DNA from: Hallerella sp963660435
GTDB lineage: Bacteria; Fibrobacterota; Fibrobacteria; Fibrobacterales; Fibrobacteraceae
Length of the DNA stretch: 64,000 bases
Direction: 5' to 3'
NCBI GenBank assembly: GCA_963660435.1
Contig: CAVKYI010000004.1
Location: forward strand, 1 to 64,000
Shown here: positions 26,359 to 34,880 of the stretch, one piece after another
Numbering within the stretch: the first letter of the stretch is position 1
Layout: each line of letters begins with the position of its first letter
Made by a program: the position numbers and the translations under genes
The notes under the pieces: model-generated
Seen by the model: the letters and a program-made list of their open reading frames with translations, nothing else
Told to the model about the DNA's origin: nothing
Databases searched by the model: none

Positions 26359-26374
26359 GGATGGGCCTTCCCGG

Positions 26375-26935
26375 TGTTCAGAACTTAGTTAAGAGAACTT
26401 GGAGCTTAGAAAAGCGAAGCGATCTGCTATCTCCACTCTACCAGGTTCTAAACTCTGACTATGGATCCTATCGGTCGCAAGCTCCCTCCAGGATGACATT
26501 CTCTCTCCACTCTTCACCCTTCACTCTCATCTAAGTTCTCAGTTCTAAGTTCTGATAATCCCCCTTCCTTGCATCCACCCCCACGGCCACGCGGTATCAG
26601 AGCGTAGTTCAAAGAGCTTAGAACCTAGAGTTGCAAAGCGGTCCGCTTCTATTCCCTGTCATTCTGGAGGCTCTGAAAGAGCCGATAGAATCCATTCCGA
26701 GCATTATGGATCCTATCGCTTCGCAGTGCTCCGCTCCAGGATGACATTGTAACGAGACTGTCGTTCAACATAACGAACATTTACCGCCTACCGTCATTCT
26801 GGAGAGGCGAAGCCTCGACCCGCCTGCTGCGGGCAGGTAGAATCCAGCCCGAACCTTATGGGATCCTATCGCTCCGCTCCAGGATGACAGAAAACGGTTC
26901 TCCCTCCAAGATGACAGAGGGAAAAGTACGCTCGG
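26375..26935. repeat. Interspersed repeat mosaic between convergent genes
   Basis: This gap of almost 700 bases contains no gene. Positions 26412-26580 are nearly the reverse complement of about 10720-10900. Further modules are the palindromic GTCATTCTGGAG...GGATCC unit at about 26655-26745, the GTAACGAGACTGTCGTTCAACATAACGAAC module at about 26749-26778, and half of the GC-rich hairpin at 26819-26837. The last bases before 27043 hold the terminator of the next minus-strand gene. Confidence 0.88.
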
Positions 26936-26976
26936 ACGCATCTCAACCTGCGACGCCAGCTTCATCCACAAAGGCA

Positions 26977-27004
26977 AACAAAAACGCCCCTCCGAAGAAG
27001 GGCG
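26977..27004 (-). terminator. Intrinsic terminator of the 27043-28260 lipoprotein gene
   Basis: On the minus strand CGCCCTTC and GAGGGGCG pair around the stable tetraloop TTCG, followed by TTTTTGTTTG. It lies about 40 bases past the stop codon. Confidence 0.88.
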
Positions 27005-27042
27005 AAGAATTTTTGAAAGCTTAAACCTTCTTTTAGGCTTTA

Positions 27043-28260
27043 TCACCATCCAATCGAGCAGGAACCTGCATCATTCAAAGTAACTTCCAAAGCATATCCG
27101 TTAATAGTACTTGTGATAGGAATGCTTGCCGAGGCATAGTAAGAACCGGAAAGAGCGACTCCATCAACCGTTCCATTAATTGTCCCTTGAATATTACAAG
27201 AAAAGGAGCAGGTTCCTGTAGTTTCATTATGCCAAGATTCCGGCAAATTCATGATAATAGTCGAAGAACCCGCTGGTAAAGAAATCGCTTTATTTTGTTC
27301 GGTTATTTCATACTCCGGTGCGCTGGAATCCGTGGCCTTGACCGCGGGGCAGGCGACCGAAACTTCCGTATTGTCGTCGTTCTTGACAGTCACCGTCGGA
27401 GCGATCGTTTCGCCCTTCGTCGAAAGCGTCGCCGTCGCCGAAGTTCCCGAACCGGTAGCGTCGGCCCAGGTGTAGCCGGTAATCGTCGCATCCGTCGTGC
27501 AACCGGAAACCGTCCACTTGGCGGTCGCCGATCCGCTAGCCACATCGACCGTCGAAGCGTCCGCGGCACATTCGCACCCGGAAATCTTCGCACCGTTCAC
27601 ATGCAGCGAAGAGCACTGAACCGTGTTTCCATCGACTACGAGCGTCGCCGAGAAATCACCCGAATTTTTATAGGTTGCGGATGTATTCTTCAACCCGGTT
27701 CCTTCCGCAGAAAGTTCTTCTGAATTGGGCAAAGTCCAAGCATAAGGAACACTTGAACTCTTCAAGACCACATTCATCCCTAAATTCGGATCTACCGTAA
27801 ACGTCCATTTGGTAGCCGCCCCCTTTTCAATCGTTGCGGGCACAGGCGCACAAGTTCCGTTTACTGTTCCATCATCCGCAATCGACGACGAACTCACGCC
27901 CACAGTCGCAGAGCTTGTAGGAACGCTTGCGCTCGAAAAGTTGATGAGAGTGGAGCTGCTACCCGGCACAGGAGCTGCCGATGAGGAAGATCCCGGGGAA
28001 GACTCAGGTTCCACGATTTCCGACGAACTCGAAGAAGACAGCGCGACGGACGAGATGCCGTTCATCCTCGCCGCACAGACTGGATCCGCTTCGCATGCTT
28101 TCGTCGCCTCGTCAAGACGGTTCGCATAGTACGAGCTATCGAAGATCACGGTGTTACCTTCGTCTTCACCGCTCGGTTTCGAAACATCCCCGCTGCCACA
28201 GGCGACAAGGGCGCCACCGACAAGCGCAGCGCAAGCGATTCCTAAATATCTTTTTTTCAT
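27043..28260 (-). CDS. Poly-serine lipoprotein with Ig-like repeats
   Basis: A 405-residue lipoprotein of unknown function. The signal peptide ends in the lipobox LVAC (lipidated Cys21). The segment after it (CGSGDVSKPSGEDE, later KACEADPVCAARMNGI) is closely related to the start of the neighbouring lipoprotein at 28455-29429, so the two are paralogs at their N-termini. A short serine-rich linker (about residues 73-130) leads to two or three repeated beta-sandwich segments with paired cysteines (CAPVPATIEKGAATKWTF, CECAADASTVDVASGSATAKW), resembling Ig or PKD modules. A final domain of about 90 residues is rich in small polar residues. Likely surface-exposed, perhaps involved in adhesion; no enzyme motif is visible. 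Confidence 0.8.
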   Translation of the reverse strand: MKKRYLGIACAALVGGALVACGSGDVSKPSGEDEGNTVIFDSSYYANRLDEATKACEADPVCAARMNGISSVALSSSSSSEIVEPESSPGSSSSAAPVPGSSSTLINFSSASVPTSSATVGVSSSSIADDGTVNGTCAPVPATIEKGAATKWTFTVDPNLGMNVVLKSSSVPYAWTLPNSEELSAEGTGLKNTSATYKNSGDFSATLVVDGNTVQCSSLHVNGAKISGCECAADASTVDVASGSATAKWTVSGCTTDATITGYTWADATGSGTSATATLSTKGETIAPTVTVKNDDNTEVSVACPAVKATDSSAPEYEITEQNKAISLPAGSSTIIMNLPESWHNETTGTCSFSCNIQGTINGTVDGVALSGSYYASASIPITSTINGYALEVTLNDAGSCSIGW

Positions 28261-28402
28261 CAGAAAGGCCTCTTTCTTGTGGCAAGCTCTAACTTTAGAA
28301 TTTGCCGAAATACAGAGTGAATTTAATTTTTTTCATTCGCAGGCGCAACAGCCCGGCGGAAAAAGCGGGAATTTCACACGATTGTAAATTTTTATTTACG
28401 AC

Positions 28403-28433
28403 AAAAAAAAAGAGACCCGCATGCAGGGGTCTC
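28403..28433 (-). terminator. Intrinsic terminator of the 28455-29429 lipoprotein gene
   Basis: On the minus strand GAGACCC and GGGTCTC pair perfectly around a short loop and are followed by at least eight T residues. It lies about 20 bases after the stop codon. Confidence 0.93.
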
Positions 28434-28454
28434 GAGGAATAAAATAGAGGCGTT

Positions 28455-29429
28455 TTACCAATCCGCCGTACAGAATATGGACGCATTTTCCGGAACGATC
28501 AACGCCACATAGACATTTGTTCGCGGGTTCGCGCCGTCAACGCTATTCAAATACGTCCCGATTGTCTTCGACTCGCCATTGACACGTACAACCGTTTCGA
28601 CATCCGCCCTGCAACGCAAGATGCCCGACCACTCGTTCGTCGAATAGATATGATAGGCACCGGCAGAGATTTCAACTTCCTGCTTGCCATAATCCAAAGT
28701 CTTGTCCGTATAGACAATTTCCGAACCCGACGAACTAGAAGCCTCCTCCGAGGAACTCGATTCCGCAACGGAACTGCTTGATGACAAGGCGGAACTGCTA
28801 GACATCGCTTCCGAACTCGACGATTCTAACGAGGAACTGGATTCCGCAACGGAACTGCTCGATTCCGCAGAGCTGGAGCCTCCCTCGGAACTCGATGACT
28901 GGGCGGAACTGCTGGACATCGCTTCCGAACTCGACGATTCTAACGAGGAACTGGATGTCGCAAGCGAACTGCTCGATTCCGCAGAGCTGGAACTTTCCTC
29001 GGAACTTGATGACAAGGCAGAACTGCTAGACATCGCTTCCGAAGAGCTGCTCGGCGCGAGGGAACTAGAACTTGACAGCGAACTGGAACTCGCCGCGGAA
29101 CTCGATGACTGGGCGGAACTGCTGGACATCGCTTCCGAACTCAACGATTCTAACGAGGAACTGGATTCCGCAATGGAACCGCTCGATTCCGCAGAGCTGG
29201 AGCTTGACTCGGAACTCGAACTTTCGATACCGCCGATTTTCCCCGCACAGGCCGGATCGCTTTGGCAGGCTTCCATCGCGGAACTCATCAAGCCGGCATA
29301 GTAATCCGCATCCTGCAAGTAATACAAGGTTTCATCTTCGCTGGTCGGCTTTGAAATTTCGCCATCGCCACAGGCGACAAGCCCACCCAAGAAAAAAGCG
29401 ATTCCTGTTAAAATCCATTTATTTTTCAT
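28455..29429 (-). CDS. Lipoprotein with very long poly-serine linker
   Basis: The 324-residue lipoprotein has the lipobox LVAC (Cys20) and an N-terminal segment (CGDGEISKPTSEDE, MEACQSDPACAGKIGGI) paralogous to the 27043-28260 protein. Half of the mature protein, about residues 71-235, is a linker built from imperfect SSSAESSSS, SSEAMSSSS and SSALSSSSE units. A compact C-terminal region of about 89 residues (EVEISAGAYHIYSTNEWSGILRC...ASIFCTADW) has two cysteines that could pair and may be a small carbohydrate-binding or adhesion domain. It is followed by a perfect terminator and has its own upstream region. Function unknown. Confidence 0.8.
   Translation of the reverse strand: MKNKWILTGIAFFLGGLVACGDGEISKPTSEDETLYYLQDADYYAGLMSSAMEACQSDPACAGKIGGIESSSSESSSSSAESSGSIAESSSSLESLSSEAMSSSSAQSSSSAASSSSLSSSSSLAPSSSSEAMSSSSALSSSSEESSSSAESSSSLATSSSSLESSSSEAMSSSSAQSSSSEGGSSSAESSSSVAESSSSLESSSSEAMSSSSALSSSSSVAESSSSEEASSSSGSEIVYTDKTLDYGKQEVEISAGAYHIYSTNEWSGILRCRADVETVVRVNGESKTIGTYLNSVDGANPRTNVYVALIVPENASIFCTADW
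28725..29219 (-). repeat. Coding tandem repeat of the poly-serine linker
   Basis: The linker is encoded by imperfect tandem units of about 15-50 bases, with blocks such as CGCTTCCGAACTCGACGATT recurring at roughly 28805, 28920 and 29130 and near-identical larger blocks around them. Such DNA is prone to slippage, so linker length may vary between strains. Confidence 0.8.
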
Positions 29430-29475
29430 TTTCGAAAGACCTCGATTCCTATCGGGAACAATTTAAAAAAATATG

Positions 29476-29848
29476 CCAGGGTGCAGAGTTTAGAACTTAG
29501 CGAGAGTGGAGTGTGAAGAGTTTGCTAAGCGACCGATAAAGATTTGTACGACAAGCGGTCATCCTGGAGGGAAGTCAGAACTTAGAGCTTAGAACTTAGA
29601 TTCTAGAATCGCATACATCTAGGCTTAAAAGTAAAGCGAACCGCTTGGCGACTCTAAGCTCCAAGCTCTCTCGACTAAGCTCTGAACATCGGGTAGGCCA
29701 AACCGTTCGCTTGGCAACTCCAAGCTCCAAGTTCTCTCAACTAGGCTCTGAACAGCGGAATGGATTCTACCTGCCCGCAGCAGTCGGGTCACTCCCTTCG
29801 GTCGTTCCAGAATGACTGTGGACGGGGATTCTATCGACTAAGCTCCGA
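29476..29848. repeat. Interspersed repeat mosaic between lipoprotein gene and mlaF
   Basis: The region between the lipoprotein start and the mlaF stop holds only repeats. Positions 29570-29690 are nearly the reverse complement of 361-483, sharing the GATTCTAGAATCGCATACATCTAGG stretch. A degenerate GC-rich hairpin occurs at 29770-29788, followed by half of a CCAGAATGAC unit. The 46 bases from 29430 to 29475 are presumably the lipoprotein's 5' leader. Confidence 0.85.
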
Positions 29849-29849
29849 T

Positions 29850-30641
29850 CTACACGGCGCTTTCTTCCGGATTGATCTTTCGCTTTCCCGTGATGAACTG
29901 CTTCACGAACGGGTTTGTCGTGTTCTTGATTTCATCGACGGTCCCCACTTCGATTATCCGTCCCTTGTAAAGCATCGCGATGCGGTCCGCCACCTTGAAC
30001 GCGCTTACCATGTCATGCGTCACCACGACAGACGTTACGCCAAGCTTTTTCTGCATGTCGAGGATGAGGTCGTTGATGACATCGCTCGTAATCGGATCGA
30101 GACCCGTCGTCGGTTCGTCGTAGAGAAGTATTTCCGGATTCAGGGCTATCGCGCGGGCCAGGGCGACACGCTTGCGCATTCCCCCCGAAAGCTCGCTCGG
30201 CATCTTCGTCCGAAATTCCGGAACGAGATTTATCAGCTTGAGCTTTTCCGTCACGACGTTCTGCACTTCCTTTTCGGAAAGCTCGGGATGATGTTCGCGA
30301 AGGGCGAACGCGATATTTTCTCCCGTGTCCATGCTGTCGAAAAGCGCGCCGCTCTGGAAAAGCATTCCCATTTTCTTGCGAATGGTCCGCGTATCGAAAA
30401 AGCTGGAAGTGCTGATGGTTACGCCATCGACGACAACTTCGCCGTCATCCGGCTGCAAAAGTCCTATCATGTGCTTCAGGATAACCGACTTTCCGCCGCC
30501 CGACTGTCCGATGATTACCATCGTTTCTCCGCGACGGATATCGAGGTTCACGTCCGCAAGAACCATCTGCGCACCGAAATTCTTTTTCAGACCGTGAAGC
30601 TGAATCATGATGTCGCTAGGATCGATCGCTACATTTGGCAT
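29850..30641 (-). CDS. mlaF: Phospholipid-transport ABC ATPase (MlaF-like)
   Basis: The 263-residue ATPase powers the MlaE-type lipid transporter of the inner membrane. Its motifs are complete: Walker A GQSGGGKSV near residue 50, the signature LSGGMRKRVALARAI, Walker B ILLYDEPTTGLDP, and the switch His in VVTHDM. Sequence and pairing with the MlaE-type permease eight bases upstream identify the subfamily. No MCE-domain (MlaD) gene follows; the operon ends at the repeat mosaic, so the substrate-binding partner must be encoded elsewhere. Confidence 0.9.
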   Translation of the reverse strand: MPNVAIDPSDIMIQLHGLKKNFGAQMVLADVNLDIRRGETMVIIGQSGGGKSVILKHMIGLLQPDDGEVVVDGVTISTSSFFDTRTIRKKMGMLFQSGALFDSMDTGENIAFALREHHPELSEKEVQNVVTEKLKLINLVPEFRTKMPSELSGGMRKRVALARAIALNPEILLYDEPTTGLDPITSDVINDLILDMQKKLGVTSVVVTHDMVSAFKVADRIAMLYKGRIIEVGTVDEIKNTTNPFVKQFITGKRKINPEESAV

Positions 30642-30649
30642 AAACTAAC

Positions 30650-31432
30650 CTACTGGAAGAGGATGGCATCTGTCGCAAGGTCTAGAATCAGGATCATCAG
30701 GCAGCAGGAAACCACGGAATCCTTTGTCGCGAGGCCGACTCCCTTTGCCCCGGGAGCGGCATTCATCCCGTGAAACCAGCCGAGCAAGAAGATGACGATG
30801 CCGAAAACGAAGGACTTGAGCACGCCGCCGAAAAGATCCCTGGGATTGAACAGGTATTGCATTCCCGTGTAGAACGTGTACGACGAAATGTCCAGGGCGA
30901 GCACGGCGACTATCCAGCCTCCGATGAGGGCAAGACAATTCGAAATGATCGTGAGACACGGCACCATGGAAAAAAAGGCGACAAACCGTGGCATCGCGAG
31001 ATAGCGATACGGATTCAGGTCCAGCACCTCGTGCGCATCGAGTTCTTCCTTTTCTCGCATCGAAGCGATTTCCGCGGCAAGCGCACTGCCGACACGCCCG
31101 GCAAGGACAAGAGCGGCGAGAAGCGGTCCTAGTTCTATCAGGACCATCTTGCAAGCGGCGGTCCCCACCCATTTGTCGGCGACAAGACCGCGAAACTGGA
31201 AGGAAGCCTGTACGGTCGCCACCATCCCCGTAAAGATGGACGTGACGAAAAGAAGCGGAACCGACGAAACGCCTATCGAAACCATTTGCTTGAGAACAAG
31301 ATTCCAGTTCTTGAAGACATACGGAACCTGGTGAATCGTGAAGTAGAGAATACAGAACAGTTCGCCCACGCTCGAAATCCCGGAAACGACAATTCGACCC
31401 AGAGCGCGCAGCGGTGCAAACAGGACATTCAT
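30650..31432 (-). CDS. mlaE: MlaE-family lipid ABC transporter permease
   Basis: The 260-residue integral membrane protein belongs to the MlaE/TTG2 permease family. It has an amphipathic N-terminal helix, about five membrane segments, and the family motif region LVLAGRVGSALAAEIASMREKEELDAHEVLDLNPYRYLAMPRF. With MlaF it would move phospholipid between inner and outer membranes. The start at 31432 gives the usual short N-terminus and follows dnaB by five bases; the open frame continues upstream through dnaB only as a shadow. Confidence 0.9.
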   Translation of the reverse strand: MNVLFAPLRALGRIVVSGISSVGELFCILYFTIHQVPYVFKNWNLVLKQMVSIGVSSVPLLFVTSIFTGMVATVQASFQFRGLVADKWVGTAACKMVLIELGPLLAALVLAGRVGSALAAEIASMREKEELDAHEVLDLNPYRYLAMPRFVAFFSMVPCLTIISNCLALIGGWIVAVLALDISSYTFYTGMQYLFNPRDLFGGVLKSFVFGIVIFLLGWFHGMNAAPGAKGVGLATKDSVVSCCLMILILDLATDAILFQ

Positions 31433-31437
31433 CGGTT

Positions 31438-32847
31438 CTACCCTTCGAGATCCCCAAAGCCCATGTTCGCATCGACCATTCCAGTTCCCTCGTCCTCGGC
31501 GATGTAGTTCTCGAATCGCGTGTATTGCGGAATCCATGTCAAATCGATGTCCGCGGTCGAACCGTTACGATGCTTCGCCACCAGAAGCTGCGCCTTGTTC
31601 TTGTCGGCTTCGTCATGGCTGCGGTAGAACGGACGCTCGATGAACCAGACCATATCCGCATCCTGTTCGATGGATCCGGATTCGCGCAAGTCCGAAAGCT
31701 GCGGACGGGTCTTTCCTCCTCGGGCGGAATCGGCACGATCCTCTGTCTTTCGGGAAAGCTGCGCAAGCGCGATGACCGGGATTTTCAGATCCTTCGCCAG
31801 GATTTTCAGCCCGCGGGAAATCGCGCCGACGGCGACCGCGCGGTTCTCTTCGCGCCCCGTCTTCATCAGCTGGAGATAATCGACTATCACCAGATCGAGA
31901 CCGACCTTTCGCTTGAGGCTTCTGCACTTCGAGAGAAGCTCCATGATGCCCAGGTCAAGATTGTCATCGACGTAGAGCGTATTCGTCTGCATGATGCGGC
32001 TTGCGATGCCCGGCAGTTTCGAATATTCGTCGCGATTCAGCTTGTTGGCGCGAAACTTGGAAAGTTCGATTCCCGCCATCGAGCAGAGGATACGCTGCAT
32101 CAGCTGTTCCGCTCCCATTTCCAGACTGAAGAATGCGACATGCTTTCCGTAGTTGAAGCTGGAATTCGACGCGAGAGTCAGCGCAAAAGCGGACTTTCCC
32201 ATGCCCGGACGCCCCGCGAGAATGATCAGGTCCGAAGGCTGCAGACCGTTCGTCAGACGGTCCAGATCCGTGAAACCCGTCGGACATCCCGAAAGACCGT
32301 CCTTCCGGTTTTCGAGAGCTTTCAGAACTTCCTCGACGACGACACTCGCCGGGCGGAGCGAATCCTTCACCTGCTTTTCGGCAAGCGCCATGATATCGCC
32401 TTCCACTTTCGAAATGACCTCGTCCGGTTCGGAAGCCGGATTTTCCGCTTCGCGGATAGCGTTTGTCGCCGAAGCGATCAGCTTGCGCATCGTCGATTTC
32501 TTTCGAATCAGTTCCGCATGGACTTTCGCCTGTGCGGCACTGCCCACGGATTCGATCAGACGGAGAAGGTAGTCCCTGCCACCGACCGTTTCGAGCTTGT
32601 TCTCCTTTTCGAGCGCGGCGGACAAGGTGACGATGCCGATTGGAATGTTCAGCTGGGATTGCTTTTGCAGGACTTCCCAGATAATGCGGTGACGTTCCTG
32701 GTAAAAATCCTCGGGGTCGAGAAGCGAGATGACTTCCGAAAGTGTATTCGTATCCTGTATCACGCCACCGAGAAAGGCGACTTCGGCATCGACCGCCTGC
32801 GGGGTTGACCTTCCCGCGTATTCGTAGTTTTCCTGTTCACTCGCCAT
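31438..32847 (-). CDS. dnaB: Replicative DNA helicase DnaB
   Basis: The 469-residue hexameric helicase that unwinds DNA at the replication fork. Residues about 10-115 form the N-terminal primase-interacting domain (TPQAVDAEVAFLGGVI). The RecA-like C-terminal domain holds Walker A GRPGMGKSAFALTLA near residue 215, FFSLEMGAEQLMQR, and Walker B LVIVDYLQLMK. No intein is present. The gene lies within the operon rnc to mlaF, 22 bases after the UDG-like gene. AGGA precedes the ATG. Confidence 0.96.
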   Translation of the reverse strand: MASEQENYEYAGRSTPQAVDAEVAFLGGVIQDTNTLSEVISLLDPEDFYQERHRIIWEVLQKQSQLNIPIGIVTLSAALEKENKLETVGGRDYLLRLIESVGSAAQAKVHAELIRKKSTMRKLIASATNAIREAENPASEPDEVISKVEGDIMALAEKQVKDSLRPASVVVEEVLKALENRKDGLSGCPTGFTDLDRLTNGLQPSDLIILAGRPGMGKSAFALTLASNSSFNYGKHVAFFSLEMGAEQLMQRILCSMAGIELSKFRANKLNRDEYSKLPGIASRIMQTNTLYVDDNLDLGIMELLSKCRSLKRKVGLDLVIVDYLQLMKTGREENRAVAVGAISRGLKILAKDLKIPVIALAQLSRKTEDRADSARGGKTRPQLSDLRESGSIEQDADMVWFIERPFYRSHDEADKNKAQLLVAKHRNGSTADIDLTWIPQYTRFENYIAEDEGTGMVDANMGFGDLEG

Positions 32848-32869
32848 CTACAAAAATCCTGTCTAGAAT

Positions 32870-33676
32870 TTAGCCAAAAAAGCCACACTTCGGAATGTGC
32901 GTTTTCCAGGTGACGACCTTCAGCTGCCTATCGTTCAGCATTTCTTCGGGATCGACCAGCACCGTCGCCTGAACCTTTGCAAATTCGAGCGGAACGCCTC
33001 CAAAATCGATCGCGCGCGCATTTTGCGAAAGAGCCTGTTTCAAGAGCCTGTCCCCGAAAAACACGATGGTCCGGGGATTTACCAGCGAGACTTCCTTTTC
33101 CAGCATCTTCCTGAAAAGAATCGCCACCTGGGGAAGAACCGTCCTGTTCGTAGGCTTCTTGCAAAAATAGGTAATGCCGATTTGCCCTTGAACTATCTTG
33201 AGACTTTCGAACATCCGCGCGACCATCTGCCCGACATCGGAATTCAAATAGCCATTTCGGTATTTTTCGAGCGGTGCATAGATGACAAGAAGAAGCCTCG
33301 GATCCTGCAGATTGCCTTCGCCTTTCGCAAAGTTCGACCTGGCATAGATTTTTTCGGTCGCAACGCTTTCGTAAAAGCTTTCGAGACCTGTCGCCGATTC
33401 AAACGCCGAAGGGATGACAGACTTTGCCGATTCGGGAATTACGATCTTTTCGCTCGGAACAAATGTGCGCGAAACCGCCGCATGCGCCGCAGGAACATTC
33501 GAAGCAAACGACTGTTTCGGCGCGACAGATTGCGATTGTCGAAAAGAATCTGCGCGGACAGGAGATGCCGCTTGGCGCAAGGACCTATATGTCCACGGTT
33601 CATCCAGGATCACCTTGTCCGTACCGATATCGATCTGCTCCGAAAGATACCTGGCAAGTTCCATAAAGTCAGCCAC
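32870..33676 (-). CDS. Uracil-DNA-glycosylase-like protein without catalytic motifs
   Basis: The 268-residue protein has a low-complexity N-terminal half (about 1-125) and a C-terminal part (about 130-268) whose pattern follows family 4 uracil-DNA glycosylases: LLVIYAP, GQMVARMFESL, ITYFCKKPTNRTVLP, then KMLEKEVSLVNPRTIVFFGDRLLKQAL. The catalytic GEAPG motif reads VIYAPLEK, the terminal HPS motif reads DPEEM, and the cluster-binding CxxC is absent. It is therefore probably not an active glycosylase. The GTG at 33676, six bases after a GGGGAGG site buried in the end of coaBC, is the best start. Its position just upstream of dnaB suggests a role in replication, but this is inference. Confidence 0.62.
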   Translation of the reverse strand: MADFMELARYLSEQIDIGTDKVILDEPWTYRSLRQAASPVRADSFRQSQSVAPKQSFASNVPAAHAAVSRTFVPSEKIVIPESAKSVIPSAFESATGLESFYESVATEKIYARSNFAKGEGNLQDPRLLLVIYAPLEKYRNGYLNSDVGQMVARMFESLKIVQGQIGITYFCKKPTNRTVLPQVAILFRKMLEKEVSLVNPRTIVFFGDRLLKQALSQNARAIDFGGVPLEFAKVQATVLVDPEEMLNDRQLKVVTWKTHIPKCGFFG

Positions 33677-34880
33677 CGGAAACCTCCCCAAGGCGGTTCA
33701 CCCGTTCGACGACATCCCTTGCGAGTTCCGACTTCAAGCGGAATTCGAGTTCGGGAACGGGCTTTCCCTTTTCGAGAATTGCAAAGGGAACAGAGTCCTT
33801 TCCAAAGCCTCCATTCGAAAGAACGGGCGTATTCAGAACGAGAATATCGGCTCCGCTCCTTTCGAGTTTTTCCTCCCCGTGCCGCTTTACATCGTCGGTC
33901 TCCAGCGCGAACCCGACTATCACCTGTCCAGACTTCCTGTTCCTGACCGTATCGCGCAAGATGTTCGGATTCGGTTCCAGTTCCAGGACCAGCTGGCTTC
34001 GGCTATCCTTGATCTTCGTATCGCTCGCTTTTTTCGGGCGATAGTCGGCGACCGCGGCACAGTGCACGACCGCGTCAAAGGACGGTTGGCGGGAAAGAAC
34101 GGCATCGTACATTTGCCGGGCGCTTTTCACGGAGATTTCCTCTACGCCAAGAGGCGCGTCCACGTCCATCGGGCCATGAACAAACGACACGTCATAGCCT
34201 GCGCCAAGAAAAGCTTCGGCAAGGGCCACGGCAGTTTTTCCGCTCGAACGGTTCGATATGTAACGAACGGGATCGATCGCTTCTTCGGTGCGACCTGCGG
34301 TAATCAGGACGGAACGATTGGAACGTTTACCGGACGCATCGCGGTAGCGTTTCAATGTCCTGACGATTTCCGCCGGTTCCATAAAGCGCCCCGGTCCCTT
34401 TTCTCCGCAGGCCAGTTCCCCATCCGAAGGCGCAATGACTTTCGTGTCGGAAAATCCGCTCAGAATTTCCAGGTTGCGCTGCACGGCGAAAGACCGATAC
34501 ATGGCGGAATTCATCGCCGGGAAAATCCATTTTTCGCAGGTGCTCGACATAAAGCAAAGCGAAACGGGATCGTCCGCAAGACCATTTGCAAACTTTCCGA
34601 TAGCATCGGCAGAAGCCGGAGCGACAATGTAGAGATCCGCCCAACGGGGAAAATCGATATGCTGAAAAGGTCGCGCTTCCTGGGCGCCGTCCTGGAGATA
34701 GACCGGACACCTCGAAAGCGAAGCGAACGAAAGCGGAGCGACAAATCTTGTCGCGGCAGGCGACATCGCGACCCGAACTTCCGCGCCTTCCTTTTGAAGC
34801 AGGCGTAAAAGTTCACAGGCCTTGTAGGCGGCAATGCTTCCCGTCACTCCCAAAAGAATCTTCTTGCCCGAGAGAATCAT
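33669..34880 (-). CDS. coaBC: Bifunctional phosphopantothenoylcysteine decarboxylase / phosphopantothenate-cysteine ligase
   Basis: It carries out two consecutive steps of coenzyme A synthesis. The N-terminal flavoprotein CoaC domain (about 1-190) has GVTGSIAAYKACELLR, the catalytic His in FQHIDF, PAMNSAMY, and the substrate-clamp cysteine in DGELACGEKGPGR. The CoaB domain (about 205-403) has VLITAGRTEEAIDPVRYISNRSSGK and HCAAVADYRP. The protein is 403 residues, the family length, when started at the ATG (34880) overlapping the upstream stop as ATGA. Its last codons contain the ribosome site of the next gene. Confidence 0.95.
   Translation of the reverse strand: MILSGKKILLGVTGSIAAYKACELLRLLQKEGAEVRVAMSPAATRFVAPLSFASLSRCPVYLQDGAQEARPFQHIDFPRWADLYIVAPASADAIGKFANGLADDPVSLCFMSSTCEKWIFPAMNSAMYRSFAVQRNLEILSGFSDTKVIAPSDGELACGEKGPGRFMEPAEIVRTLKRYRDASGKRSNRSVLITAGRTEEAIDPVRYISNRSSGKTAVALAEAFLGAGYDVSFVHGPMDVDAPLGVEEISVKSARQMYDAVLSRQPSFDAVVHCAAVADYRPKKASDTKIKDSRSQLVLELEPNPNILRDTVRNRKSGQVIVGFALETDDVKRHGEEKLERSGADILVLNTPVLSNGGFGKDSVPFAILEKGKPVPELEFRLKSELARDVVERVNRLGEVSGG

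Noticed and set aside
26375..26935. Insertion sequence or transposon remnant
   Set aside because: No transposase fragment, target duplication or defined element ends are visible; the modules are shared mosaics.
26358..27043. Coding region between the PBP4 fusion and the lipoprotein gene
   Set aside because: Short open frames contain only repeat modules and lack ribosome sites.
28725..29219. Regularly spaced repeats that could be taken for a CRISPR array
   Set aside because: The units are codons of a serine linker in a continuous lipoprotein frame; there are no constant direct repeats with unique spacers.
31414..32808. 464-codon plus-strand open frame
   Set aside because: Antisense to dnaB, whose motifs are complete.
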